From positions 1 through 64,000 of the forward strand of contig CALXLH010000037.1 in assembly GCA_944389145.1 (NCBI GenBank): DNA of 64,000 bases, in the 5' to 3' direction. Positions 16,480 through 24,527 of the stretch are shown in pieces; within the stretch, counting starts at the first letter, position 1, and the number at the start of each line of letters is the position of its first letter. The DNA comes from an uncultured Spirochaetaceae bacterium (GTDB lineage: Bacteria; Spirochaetota; Spirochaetia; Sphaerochaetales; Sphaerochaetaceae). The notes under the pieces were generated by a model. That model saw nothing but the letters and a program-made list of their open reading frames with translations. It made no database searches and had not been told where the DNA came from. The translations under genes were made by a program, and so were the position numbers.

Positions 16480-17943
16480 TCAATAGATAGCAGAGAAATC
16501 CGTAGGAGAAGGAATGGCTGCATGGGGAAGGGAAAGAGCGCTGATCAGGAGATCCTGCATCTCCTCTGAATATGTCCTCACGACAGAGGCCTCCCTATAT
16601 GCCTCATAGCCACCGGTACCGCAGGCACGGTAGCTGTTGACGACGACACGCAGCATCGTCTCCGGATGAGCAAGGAGATCGATGCCGTTCCTCTCCATCC
16701 GCACGACGCGCTCTCCCCGAGGCCTGCGGTAATCGAAGGCGTATGACAGCCCGCGATAGAAATCGAAGTTGTATCTCTCCTTCTTGCCAGGAGAGAAGAA
16801 AGGCGACTGCACTGGACCGGATGTACTGCTGTCTATGAAGCAGGCAGAGCGCTCCATAGCCCTCCGGAGAAGGCCCGCGCTCATCGAAAGGAGCGTGAGG
16901 TTGTTCGAGAACGGATAAGAGGCAAGCAAGGACCCCAGAGTGACATCAGGACCTATCGATACAGGCTCATTGGCAAGGGAGGCGACAGAGACATCTGCAC
17001 CGGTGAGCGAGAGCTGGATATCATTGATGAAATCCACGAGGGAAGAGCCATGGATGGCGCTCTCAACCTCTCCCTCATCCTCAAGGATGCCATCGACATG
17101 CCCGATCACCGCAGAGAGCGACGCATTCACCTCAGCCTCGATACCGCTTGAGAGGAGAGAGGCTATACGCCCCTTCAGAGGAGTTGATGCAGAACATCGG
17201 ATAAGGCGCTCTGCGTGAGAGCCGTCGCGTCCAAGCTCAAGCTCCGCAGCCCACTCCCCCCGGCATCCAGCCTGAAGCGCGATGGTATCTCCGATACGGA
17301 ACGGCTCGATCGTCTGGTGCTGATGCGCGGTAAGAAGGTAGTCAAAGCCGAGTGCGGCGATCTCCTCTCCCCTGTTCTCCATCCCTCCGCCGAAGCCCCC
17401 ATGGTAGATGCAGATCGACCAGTCGGGACGAAGCGATTCCATCTCTTTCCGTTCCCGCTCAAGCGCCTTGACCGCATCGGTGAGCCTAAGGCCTTCGAGC
17501 TTCTCTCCATCCCAGATATTCACATAATCCGTAACAGCCCCGGTTATGAAGATGCGCAGCCCTTCCCTTTCGATCAGGAGATGATGCCTGATGCCCAGCC
17601 GTCCGCGCTCGTCCTCCACGTTAGCGGCCACGGGAACGGCATCAAGATCGGACAGGAGAGCCTCGAGCATGTCATAGCCGAAATCAAAATCATGGTTTCC
17701 CGGAGTGAACACGCAGAGTCCAGCGGCATTGAAGAGAGAGGCCATCGGCAACGGCCTCCTGCCGGAGAGCAGCGCCTGCCGCATCACAGGCGAGCCCTGA
17801 AGGACATCTCCGCCGTCTATGATGATGCCTTCATCGGAGAATGCAGAGGAAAGATGGGCATATCCCATATCCTTCGTACCCTCATGGATATAGTCATATG
17901 GAAAGATATATGAATGCGTATCGCTAGTGAAGTAGACCTTCAT
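16480..17943 (-). CDS. 5'-nucleotidase/metallophosphatase, cytoplasmic
   Basis: 487 aa. Calcineurin-like metallophosphatase domain: D-T-H-S at 8-11, G-G-D near 43, G-N-H-D-F-D near 85 and T-A-H-Q-H near 205 in place of the usual G-H-x-H. A UshA-type C-terminal 5'-nucleotidase domain follows. No signal peptide, unlike most UshA proteins, so it should act inside the cell, resembling the YunD type. ATG at 17943 follows AGGAGGAAGAG and shares ATGA with the upstream gene. A longer frame to 18033 is not supported. Confidence 0.88.
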   Translation of the reverse strand: MKVYFTSDTHSYIFPYDYIHEGTKDMGYAHLSSAFSDEGIIIDGGDVLQGSPVMRQALLSGRRPLPMASLFNAAGLCVFTPGNHDFDFGYDMLEALLSDLDAVPVAANVEDERGRLGIRHHLLIEREGLRIFITGAVTDYVNIWDGEKLEGLRLTDAVKALERERKEMESLRPDWSICIYHGGFGGGMENRGEEIAALGFDYLLTAHQHQTIEPFRIGDTIALQAGCRGEWAAELELGRDGSHAERLIRCSASTPLKGRIASLLSSGIEAEVNASLSAVIGHVDGILEDEGEVESAIHGSSLVDFINDIQLSLTGADVSVASLANEPVSIGPDVTLGSLLASYPFSNNLTLLSMSAGLLRRAMERSACFIDSSTSGPVQSPFFSPGKKERYNFDFYRGLSYAFDYRRPRGERVVRMERNGIDLLAHPETMLRVVVNSYRACGTGGYEAYREASVVRTYSEEMQDLLISALSLPHAAIPSPTDFSAIY

Positions 17944-18671
17944 ACTACTCTCTTCCTCCTGAAATGGCGCGGCAGCAGGTACATCGGCAGCCAGCAGGCC
18001 GCTGCGATGACAGGAAAGGCAAGCACGTACCATCCTCCCACGTACCGTTCGATGAATCCCAGCGGATTTCCGCTCTCGCCGCCATTGAGGAAGAAGAAAT
18101 TCGTTCCAAGCCTCTCATTGGCTATCACGGCAACGGCTGCCAGCATCCCGAACGGCACGATCGAATACCTCAGGCGCGCAAAGGACGGCTGGAAGCCCCC
18201 GAAAAGCAGCATCGATGGGTATATCACGAGAAGGATATGGACGGAGAAGCTATGGATCGACTCATAGTTGCAGCAGGGAAGCACGGCAGTCCAGTTGGGA
18301 AAGGCCAGCGCCATGATCGCGGTCGGAAGCGTGACCGCATACAGGAACTCGGCAACCTTATCGCTCTCGGTGACTGCATGAAGGACCACGGCGAATATGG
18401 ATATCGAGCAGATATGCAGCGGCAGGAATGCCCAGTCCCATTGCCCCGTAACGATCGGGACGATGTCCTTGTATAGCTCATCTATGAGCGTCAGTGCCGC
18501 AAGGATGCGACGGATGAGCCTCCGCCTCCCTTCCTCGGAATCCCTGTAGATCCGTCCGAGAATGACGATGGCCAGAAGAGCGCATGCAAGCCACAGGATA
18601 TGCCCGGGAGAATAGGAGCCCATCCCATGGCCCGGCTCGATCGTGAACTTCGTCTTCGTGAACATGTCCAT
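17940..18671 (-). CDS. YwaF/TIGR02206-family membrane protein
   Basis: 243 aa with about six helices and the family hallmark P-L-H-I-C-S near residue 85 and a conserved N-Y-E-S-I-H-S-F segment near 135. The family's function is unknown. Overlaps the nucleotidase start by four bases and follows the kinase gene by five bases, so it belongs to the long leftward gene run 21.1-16.5 kb. Confidence 0.83.
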   Translation of the reverse strand: MDMFTKTKFTIEPGHGMGSYSPGHILWLACALLAIVILGRIYRDSEEGRRRLIRRILAALTLIDELYKDIVPIVTGQWDWAFLPLHICSISIFAVVLHAVTESDKVAEFLYAVTLPTAIMALAFPNWTAVLPCCNYESIHSFSVHILLVIYPSMLLFGGFQPSFARLRYSIVPFGMLAAVAVIANERLGTNFFFLNGGESGNPLGFIERYVGGWYVLAFPVIAAACWLPMYLLPRHFRRKRVV

Positions 18672-18676
18672 CGCGC

Positions 18677-19204
18677 TCAGCGTCCGGTCTTCCCTTCAGC
18701 GGCTTCTATGATCATCGAGGCAATCTCATCCGGCGATAGCTCATCGGTATCGATGAGGATGTCGGCAACGGCCTCGGGCTTCGTGTTGTCTATGCCATAG
18801 ATATCCATATAGCGGCGGGTATTGGCCTTATCGCGATCCATGGTCTCTGCATAGCGCTCCTCATAGCTTCCGCCCTCCCTCTTGAATATCCTCCTGGCAC
18901 GCGTCTCAGGGGTGGCTCTCAGATATACCTTGAGATCAGCCTTCTCCAGCATCCAGATCGCAAGGCGCGATCCAAGCACGCAGTCAGGCACGGCCATCGC
19001 CATCTCCGTCTGCCTCCGGTCAAGCTCCCTGTCGATGCTGTGATCCGTCTCTGCCATGCGGCTGAGGGTCCAGAAGTCGACGCCCTTCTCCGATGCGAGC
19101 TGCCGGAATGTGAAGTTTATCATAGGATAGCCAAGGCGCTCCGACACGAGCTTCGTGACCGTGGTATTGCCGCATCCGCTCTCTGATGAAATCGCGATCC
19201 TCAT
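18677..19204 (-). CDS. Cytidylate-kinase-like P-loop kinase
   Basis: 175 aa. P-loop G-C-G-N-T-T at residues 10-15 and a R-A-T-P-E-T-R-A-R-R-I lid-like stretch near 107-117, with a C-terminal D-x-D-x-L element. It resembles the short archaeal-type/cytidylate kinase-like family that phosphorylates (d)CMP, but the substrate is not certain. ATGA overlap with YicC upstream means coupled translation. Confidence 0.8.
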   Translation of the reverse strand: MRIAISSESGCGNTTVTKLVSERLGYPMINFTFRQLASEKGVDFWTLSRMAETDHSIDRELDRRQTEMAMAVPDCVLGSRLAIWMLEKADLKVYLRATPETRARRIFKREGGSYEERYAETMDRDKANTRRYMDIYGIDNTKPEAVADILIDTDELSPDEIASMIIEAAEGKTGR

Positions 19205-20064
19205 TCTATGTTCCTTATCTGTTCCCTTATGTCCTCGATATTATCCTTCATCGAGACGACAGCAAGGTTTATCTCCACCAGCTGGCTCTTGGAGGCGATC
19301 GTATTGCACTCCCTCTGCATCTCCTGGCAGAGGAAATCAAGCTTCTTGCCGACAGGCTCTGAAAGTCCCAAAAGCCTCCTGAACTCGGCGGTATGGACGC
19401 GGAGGCGCGAGAGCTCCTCGTTTATCGAATACCTGACAAGGAGGGCGCCAAGCTCCTGCATGAACAATGGGCTATCATTCCCCTTCTCTCCGGTAAGCGC
19501 CTCATACTTCTCCGCCAGGAGAGAGCCGAGATGCGCCTCAAGCTCGCCAGCGCGGGACTCGATAGAGGCAAAGGATGCCTCGAACTCATCCATGAGCCTC
19601 GAAAGGTCCGAGCGGGTTCCCTCTCCTTCCCTGTCCTTCTCCGCAGAGAGCATCAGCAAGGCTTCGTCAAGGGCGGCTGTGAATGCATCAAGATAGATAT
19701 CAGAGGAAAGCTCGGAATCAGGAGATACGAGGCCATCCACCGAAAGGTAGTCCGAAAGCATCGGCTTTACGCCGGTCCTTCCCTCTATGGCGGCAAAGGC
19801 CCTCATGTACTCATCGAGAAGCCCCTCATCTACATTCACGCGAACCGATGAGCGCAGTATATGGAGCTTGCCAGACACCTCTATATGGCCGCGTGCGGCA
19901 ACATCCTTCACGCGGGAATCCACGAGGGTCTCGAAGGGGACGAGCGGGAACGATAGGTTCTTGGATATATCCAGATAACGGTTGTTATAGCTCTTGATCA
20001 CGATCTCGATGACAAAGTCATCAGTGCGGCGCACCGCATGGCCGTATCCTGTCATGCTTCTCAT
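19201..20064 (-). CDS. yicC: YicC-family protein (RNase-associated)
   Basis: 287 aa. N-terminal R-S-M-T-G-Y-G and the N-N-R-Y-L-D motif define the YicC family. The C-terminal half holds K-L-D-F-L-C-Q-E-M-Q-R-E and N-T-I-A-S-K-S, also diagnostic. Known members influence RNA decay and have been reported as endoribonucleases; the role here is inferred. Start is uncertain: ATG at 20064 gives the usual N terminus but has no Shine-Dalgarno; a TTG at 20100 would overlap the upstream gene. Linked by ATGA to the kinase gene. Confidence 0.9.
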   Translation of the reverse strand: MRSMTGYGHAVRRTDDFVIEIVIKSYNNRYLDISKNLSFPLVPFETLVDSRVKDVAARGHIEVSGKLHILRSSVRVNVDEGLLDEYMRAFAAIEGRTGVKPMLSDYLSVDGLVSPDSELSSDIYLDAFTAALDEALLMLSAEKDREGEGTRSDLSRLMDEFEASFASIESRAGELEAHLGSLLAEKYEALTGEKGNDSPLFMQELGALLVRYSINEELSRLRVHTAEFRRLLGLSEPVGKKLDFLCQEMQRECNTIASKSQLVEINLAVVSMKDNIEDIREQIRNIE

Positions 20065-20089
20065 ACGATGAGTATATGTAATGAAAGGC

Positions 20090-20512
20090 TCAACGCGCAA
20101 GGACCGTATTGACCGTTATCGTACGGCCGATGGAGGAAGATGCCCCGGAGATAAGCTCCATGGCCCTCTCCCGGCTTCCTGTGATGAACGCTGCTGAAAG
20201 GCGGCGCGGTACCGGAGAGTATATGACATTGTCGATAAGGCGCATGAAGGCGCGGTATGGGGCAAGGCTCCCGTCTCCGATGACGACGACGAACGACGCC
20301 GAGGAAATGGCACTGACCCACGGGCGTGGAGATGAAAGCACGTCCAGCGATGGGATGAATACAAGGGCTGCAGGTCCATCATCACGGATGATGCGGGCCG
20401 CCTCCCTTGCATCTGCAGTCGCAAAGGACTCTCCTATAGGAACGAAAAGAGAGGATGCTTCTACAGACATCCTCACCTTCTCATCATCTTTCTTCCTCGA
20501 TCTAAAGATCAT
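20090..20512 (-). CDS. Conserved-looking hypothetical protein
   Basis: 140 aa, family not recognised. Alternating hydrophobic strands (A-A-L-V-F-I-P, F-V-V-V-I-G-D-G) suggest a small alpha/beta fold. ATG at 20512 lies one base after the stop of the zinc-ribbon gene, which argues for translational coupling; the frame upstream of it runs through that gene and is not used. Sits 25 bp before yicC. Confidence 0.6.
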   Translation of the reverse strand: MIFRSRKKDDEKVRMSVEASSLFVPIGESFATADAREAARIIRDDGPAALVFIPSLDVLSSPRPWVSAISSASFVVVIGDGSLAPYRAFMRLIDNVIYSPVPRRLSAAFITGSRERAMELISGASSSIGRTITVNTVLAR

Positions 20513-20513
20513 C

Positions 20514-20678
20514 TTACTTGGAAAGCTTAGCGTTGCATTCCTTGCAGATCTTGACCTTGTTCCCATCGATCTCCTTCTCGTAAAGGCACTTGATGGAAGT
20601 CCTGTTGCAGACCGGGCAAGTAGCCCTGCCATTGTTGAACTGATCGCGGATACCTGTTCCTCTATGTGCTTTGGACAT
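20514..20678 (-). CDS. 54-aa zinc-ribbon protein
   Basis: A small gene: ATG at 20678 with AAGGAGAGG in front, TAA at 20514. The protein has two Cys pairs, C-P-V-C at 21-24 and C-K-E-C at 45-48, as in a zinc ribbon of the ribosomal or RNA-binding kind, with basic flanks (M-S-K-A-H-R-G-T-G). No named family recognised; it may be a ribosome-associated or RNA-related factor, given its place ahead of yicC. The strong ribosome site and intact Cys pairs make it credible. Confidence 0.75.
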   Translation of the reverse strand: MSKAHRGTGIRDQFNNGRATCPVCNRTSIKCLYEKEIDGNKVKICKECNAKLSK

Positions 20679-20732
20679 TTTCCTCTCCTTATAAGAATTA
20701 CCGTGCTACTGTAACCCAAAACAGGATCGGCG

Positions 20733-21125
20733 TCAATCTCCGGACGTGCTATCGTCCTTCGAACCTTCCTCGTGCACCGTCGCGTCTATCGCTTCGGTCC
20801 TAGCCTTCTCCGCCTCAGCCCTGTCGGCCTTCCTCTCCTTCTCCCGGACCTCCCTATCCTCCTTATCGCGATGGAGATTGAGGATGAAGGATATCACCAG
20901 AGCCACCAGGCCGCCGTTGAAAAGCATATGGCCGAATGTCGCGGCTGCATGGCCTGAGCCGTATCCTGAGGTGACATACCTCACATGATAGCTGACGAAG
21001 CCATGATCGAAGCTTCGGATATAGCCGTGAGGGGAATCAAGATAGATCCCGTATACCGAAAGACCGACTCCAATAACGATAAGCACTATGGCTATCACAA
21101 GCGTTATAGCTGCGCTTTTCCTCAT
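20733..21125 (-). CDS. Small membrane protein with charged C-terminal tail
   Basis: 130 aa, not recognised. Two hydrophobic segments (about 8-28 and 60-80) and a tail of about 40 residues almost entirely charged (D-K-E-D-R-E-V-R-E-K-E-R-K), probably helical. ATG at 21125 has GGAGG seven bases upstream; the frame extends to 21173 without a ribosome site. First of the zinc-ribbon/yicC gene run. Confidence 0.62.
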   Translation of the reverse strand: MRKSAAITLVIAIVLIVIGVGLSVYGIYLDSPHGYIRSFDHGFVSYHVRYVTSGYGSGHAAATFGHMLFNGGLVALVISFILNLHRDKEDREVREKERKADRAEAEKARTEAIDATVHEEGSKDDSTSGD

Positions 21126-21201
21126 TTCATTGCCTCCATGATCAGAGATAGCATCAGAGAAGGCAGAAGTCATCAGGGTTCACCGAATCTCTACAGAGAC
21201 T

Positions 21202-21798
21202 CTACCGATCTGTCACCTTCATGGCATGTATCGAGGTGATATCTCCCAGATCAGGGTTCGCGTCCTTCTCTATCGCCCTTATAGAAAAGCCGATCATGGA
21301 AAGCGCCATCAGCACATCCTCGGGCACATAGCGCTTCATGTAGATCTTCTCATCCATGGCGTACCAGGCATCTACAAGCTTCTTCGGATACGGTGATATC
21401 TTATCCGTGGAAGGAAACGAAAGATAGAGGCTGCCGCCATCCAGGAGAGCATCATGCAAGGCGAAGAGATAAGGCGTGAGCTCCCTGGTATCGAGCCCGC
21501 TTATCGCCAGCACCGATACCGCGATATCGAAGCCTGAGCCTTCATAGGAGGCGAATGGCTCATTGACAGCGATCAGGGCCCCATCCTCCGAGCAGGCATC
21601 ATCAAGCACTGCCCTGTCCTCGCTTACGGCGACGATGCGCGCCTCGCCATACATCGCGCGGAACACGCCCGAAAGCAAGGCAGAGGCAGATCCGGAAAGG
21701 AGTATGCTGCCAGCGCCTTCCCTCATGCACTGCAGCTCTCCCGCATATCTGAAGAGATCAGCGTTATCAAGCATCCAATAGCCAAGCAGCGTTCTCAT
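21202..21798 (-). CDS. SAM-methyltransferase-like protein
   Basis: 198 aa. The fold looks like a class I methyltransferase: a motif-I-like strand and loop (I-L-L-S-G-S-A-S near 32-39), a strand ending in an acidic residue (I-V-A-V-S-E near 55-60), F-D-I-A-V-S-V-L near 90 and L-L-D-G-G-S-L-Y-L near 118. Glycines in motif I are poorly kept, so cofactor binding or activity is uncertain. It opens a spacer of 21 bp after the acetyltransferase stop. Confidence 0.62.
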   Translation of the reverse strand: MRTLLGYWMLDNADLFRYAGELQCMREGAGSILLSGSASALLSGVFRAMYGEARIVAVSEDRAVLDDACSEDGALIAVNEPFASYEGSGFDIAVSVLAISGLDTRELTPYLFALHDALLDGGSLYLSFPSTDKISPYPKKLVDAWYAMDEKIYMKRYVPEDVLMALSMIGFSIRAIEKDANPDLGDITSIHAMKVTDR

Positions 21799-21819
21799 AG
21801 CACGAATATAGCAGAGATG

Positions 21820-22305
21820 CTAGAGGATGGAATAGTACGGCACGATATCCTCATAATGCCCATCCCTCATGCGAAAGCCTCCGGGGATCATTCCAAGCGG
21901 CGTGAAGCCAAGGCGCTCATACAGATGCCTTGCGTGGACGTTCGTGCGCACGACAGCATTGAACTGCATGATCCTGAAGCCCTCCTTCCTCGCACTCTCC
22001 ATCGCATCAAGCACAAGGCTCTCTCCGATATGAAGGCCGCGGAGGGTCTCGGACACGGCAAAGCTGCAGTTGCAGATATGGCCGCATCTGCCAACGTTGT
22101 TAGGATGGAGGATATAGAGCCCGGCGATCATCCCATCCATGACAGCGACCGCGCTCCGCGTCTGAGAGGAGAAGAAGGTACGTCCGGATGAAAGCGAGAG
22201 CGTCTCCTCCTGAGGAAAGGCAATGCCCTCTTCCACCACCTCGTTCCAGATCGATACCATAGCCCCCAGATCCTCCTCTGAGAAGCCTCTTATCATGACA
22301 GCCAT
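21820..22305 (-). CDS. GNAT-family N-acetyltransferase
   Basis: 161 aa. Acetyl-CoA-binding motif R-G-L-H-I-G-E-S-L at about 90-98, the H-A-R-H-L-Y-E-R-L-G-F motif B region at about 128-138 and the typical G-M-I-P-G-x-F-R ending. The acceptor is unknown. It begins 1 bp after the stop of the mtnP gene, so it is probably transcribed with the methylthioadenosine genes. Confidence 0.9.
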   Translation of the reverse strand: MAVMIRGFSEEDLGAMVSIWNEVVEEGIAFPQEETLSLSSGRTFFSSQTRSAVAVMDGMIAGLYILHPNNVGRCGHICNCSFAVSETLRGLHIGESLVLDAMESARKEGFRIMQFNAVVRTNVHARHLYERLGFTPLGMIPGGFRMRDGHYEDIVPYYSIL

Positions 22306-22306
22306 G

Positions 22307-23017
22307 CTAGAACCTCGAAAGCGTATCCTCAGCCATCGATATGAGGATATCGACCAGCTTCATGATCGACTCGCCCTCCATGAACGCCATCCCCTCGGCA
22401 TCGAGGCCGGCAGCCCAGTTTATCGAATAAGCGACAGCTGCGTTGCGTATCCCTGCCTCGCGGAGCAAGGCAGCCTCCGTACCGAGAGTCATCCCGACGA
22501 CATCCCCTCCGATGCGCCTGAATGCCTCGATCTCAGCAGCGGTCTCGAATCGCGGTCCGTTCGTCGTCACATAGACCGCGTTCGACGGGATGGAATAGCC
22601 CCTCATCATGGAGACAGCCATGAACGCAGCCGAAAGCTCGCGATCGAACGCATCGACCATCGGCACATGCCTGACGGCACCTTCCGTACCATCGTAAAAG
22701 GTGTTCTCGCGGCCGAAGGCGAAGTCGATGAAGTCCTTGATGAGCCCGAAGCGGGTGGGTGCGATGAGCTTGGTGATGGATCCCACCGCATAGATCGATA
22801 TCACATCGGTCACGCCCAGCGACCTCAGCTCCGCGATGTTCGCCCTGTAGTTTATCCTGTGAGGCGGCAGGCTGTGTCCCGGCCTGTGCCGTGGAAGATA
22901 CACGATATCATCCTTGATGGAATATATGACCTCACCATATCTGTTTACCTTGGAGACGGTGTTCTCATAGAACCTGCCGTCCCTGTCTATTCCCGTTCCG
23001 CCTATTATCGCCTTCAA
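22307..23017 (-). CDS. mtnP: S-methyl-5'-thioadenosine phosphorylase-type nucleoside phosphorylase
   Basis: 236 aa. Hexameric-free PNP/MTAP family: I-I-G-G-T-G-I at 4-10, L-P-R-H-R-P-G-H and P-P-H-R-I-N-Y-R-A-N-I near 41-60, and T-N-G-P-R-F-E-T-A-A-E-I near 155. It should phosphorolyse methylthioadenosine (and perhaps 5'-deoxyadenosine or purine nucleosides) to adenine plus pentose 1-phosphate. The last four bases of the upstream mtnA-like gene overlap its ATG, which agrees with product transfer to an isomerase. Confidence 0.9.
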   Translation of the reverse strand: MKAIIGGTGIDRDGRFYENTVSKVNRYGEVIYSIKDDIVYLPRHRPGHSLPPHRINYRANIAELRSLGVTDVISIYAVGSITKLIAPTRFGLIKDFIDFAFGRENTFYDGTEGAVRHVPMVDAFDRELSAAFMAVSMMRGYSIPSNAVYVTTNGPRFETAAEIEAFRRIGGDVVGMTLGTEAALLREAGIRNAAVAYSINWAAGLDAEGMAFMEGESIMKLVDILISMAEDTLSRF

Positions 23018-23949
23018 ATCACACCGTCCTTGGTTATTATCCCTGTCACGAGCTCCGGGGGAATCATATCGAAGAGAGGATAGAGCATCCTTGCCCCGGA
23101 TCCAGGCTCGCCCCAGCCCTCCCTGCTTTCCATAATGATAGCATCACGCCTCGCCTCCCTGTCTATCGAAAGGGAGAACGCATAATATGGAATGCCATAG
23201 AATGACGCGGCAATCGCATCAGAGAGCGTCCCGGTCTTGTTCACGACCGTCCTGTCGGAGAGGACAAGATCGGATGCTGTCATGAAGCGGTCTATCTTCC
23301 CTTCTGCCATGAAGTGGGCCCCCATGGCGTCGGTTATCAGGAAGCATCTGATGCCCATCGCCCTCAGGGACGGCTCTGTCAGCCTCGCCCCCTGAAGGTA
23401 AGGACGCGTCTCCGGCACATATACGGTGACATCCTTTCCATTCTCCACAGCCTTCCTGACAGAGAGCATGAAGGTATGCTCCGGAAAGCAGCGCGTGAGG
23501 ATCCCGTCCCCATCCCCGATAAGGGCCTCCCCCACGTCCGATACACGGTCATAGAGATCATCATAATAGGCAAAGGCCTCATCGATCGCTTCATCCAGAT
23601 CCTTGCCGCAATCAGCCTCATCAAGAACCGCAGAGAGCGTGCGCCTCATCGTAGAGTTCGTCGGGCGGGCTGCAGAGAGCAGTGCCGCCGCCTCCCTTAT
23701 ATCCTCACCCCTGCGGTAAGCGAGTCGAAGTGCATGGAGCGCCACCTCAAGGGGGCCTCCACCCTGAGTGACCATATCACGGATGGCGCGTGCCGCATCC
23801 TCCGTGCTGCGGCACTCTACCTCGACATGCTCTGACGGAAGACGCCGCCTGTCAGTAACATAGAGCCTGTTCCCCTCCTCTCTCGCGATCCAGCCATGGC
23901 GCAGGAACGGAGGAAGCAGGTCCTCAACGCTCCTTCCAGAAATCGGCAT
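23014..23949 (-). CDS. mtnA: Divergent methylthioribose-1-phosphate isomerase (MtnA/eIF2B family)
   Basis: 311 aa. MtnA-like order of motifs: I-R-D-M-V-T-Q-G-G-G-P (normally R-G-A-P), a Cys in I-L-T-R-C-F at the catalytic Cys position, E-T-R-P-Y-L-Q-G-A-R-L-T, L-I-T-D-A-M-G-A-H, A-S-D-L-V (catalytic Asp position) and V-V-N-K-T-G-T. So both catalytic residues seem kept but surrounding loops differ, and the sugar 1-phosphate used may differ. ATG at 23949 overlaps the deaminase end by 26 bp; ribosome site weak, so the start is uncertain. Overlaps mtnP by ATGA. Confidence 0.8.
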   Translation of the reverse strand: MPISGRSVEDLLPPFLRHGWIAREEGNRLYVTDRRRLPSEHVEVECRSTEDAARAIRDMVTQGGGPLEVALHALRLAYRRGEDIREAAALLSAARPTNSTMRRTLSAVLDEADCGKDLDEAIDEAFAYYDDLYDRVSDVGEALIGDGDGILTRCFPEHTFMLSVRKAVENGKDVTVYVPETRPYLQGARLTEPSLRAMGIRCFLITDAMGAHFMAEGKIDRFMTASDLVLSDRTVVNKTGTLSDAIAASFYGIPYYAFSLSIDREARRDAIIMESREGWGEPGSGARMLYPLFDMIPPELVTGIITKDGVI

Positions 23950-24421
23950 GATCGCTGCAGATCGCGGAGAGGAGCGCCTTGTCCTCCGTAGGACCAAGGA
24001 CCTCTATCTCCTTCTGACCGTGGGCTATGACGTCACGGGAGGAGAGAGAGAACGTAGGATTCTCCTCATTATCCCCCGTGAAGAGGAGCAGATCCTTCTC
24101 TGTCGCGCCAAATACAAGGCGCCTCACGTTCGTCCAGTAGAGGGCTCCGGTACACATGCAGCAGGGCTCGAAATTGGAATAGAGCGTGCACTCGGAAAGT
24201 TCCTCCGGGCTGTAGCGCCTGGCGGCCTTGAGAAGCAGAAGCGTCTCGGCGTGGTAGGCACTCCCGCCCTCCTGGAATTCGTTTCCCTGCTCCAGAAGGA
24301 TGTTCCCATCCTTATCCGCAAGGAGCGCCCCGAAAGGATGATTGCCCTTCTTCATAGATTCCCTTGCTATCTCAACGCAGCGCATGAGCAGCGCCTTGTC
24401 CTTAACAGTCATTCCGTCCAT
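23924..24421 (-). CDS. Nucleoside/guanine deaminase, CDA fold
   Basis: 165 aa. Zn-dependent deaminase with H-A-E near residue 54 and P-C-C-M-C near 85-89 (the P-C-x-x-C motif), and a GuaD-like C-terminal half. It removes an amino group from a purine or pyrimidine base, perhaps guanine or adenine; the latter would fit as the fate of adenine released by MtnP. ATG at 24421 (or 24412); earlier starts would run through the promoter of the divergent FKBP gene. First gene of the leftward mtnA-mtnP-GNAT run. Confidence 0.85.
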   Translation of the reverse strand: MDGMTVKDKALLMRCVEIARESMKKGNHPFGALLADKDGNILLEQGNEFQEGGSAYHAETLLLLKAARRYSPEELSECTLYSNFEPCCMCTGALYWTNVRRLVFGATEKDLLLFTGDNEENPTFSLSSRDVIAHGQKEIEVLGPTEDKALLSAICSDHADFWKER

Positions 24422-24467
24422 GGCCTGATGGTAGCACAGGCCTCCATGCAAACTCCATATGGTTTTA

Positions 24468-24496
24468 TTGACCGTACAGTTCCATTGGCTTAGATT
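24468..24496 (+). promoter_or_regulatory. Promoter of the FKBP gene
   Basis: -35 TTGACC (24468-24473), 17-bp spacer, -10 TAGATT (24491-24496), then AAGGAGG and the ATG at 24528. Confidence 0.75.
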
Positions 24497-24527
24497 AAGG
24501 AGGAAACACGCCAAAAAGGGGATTAAT

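Noticed and set aside
20109-20714. Long open frame on the + strand opposite the zinc-ribbon and hypothetical genes
   Set aside because: No ribosome site; it mirrors the codon pattern of two minus-strand genes that have ribosome sites, and crosses both of them.
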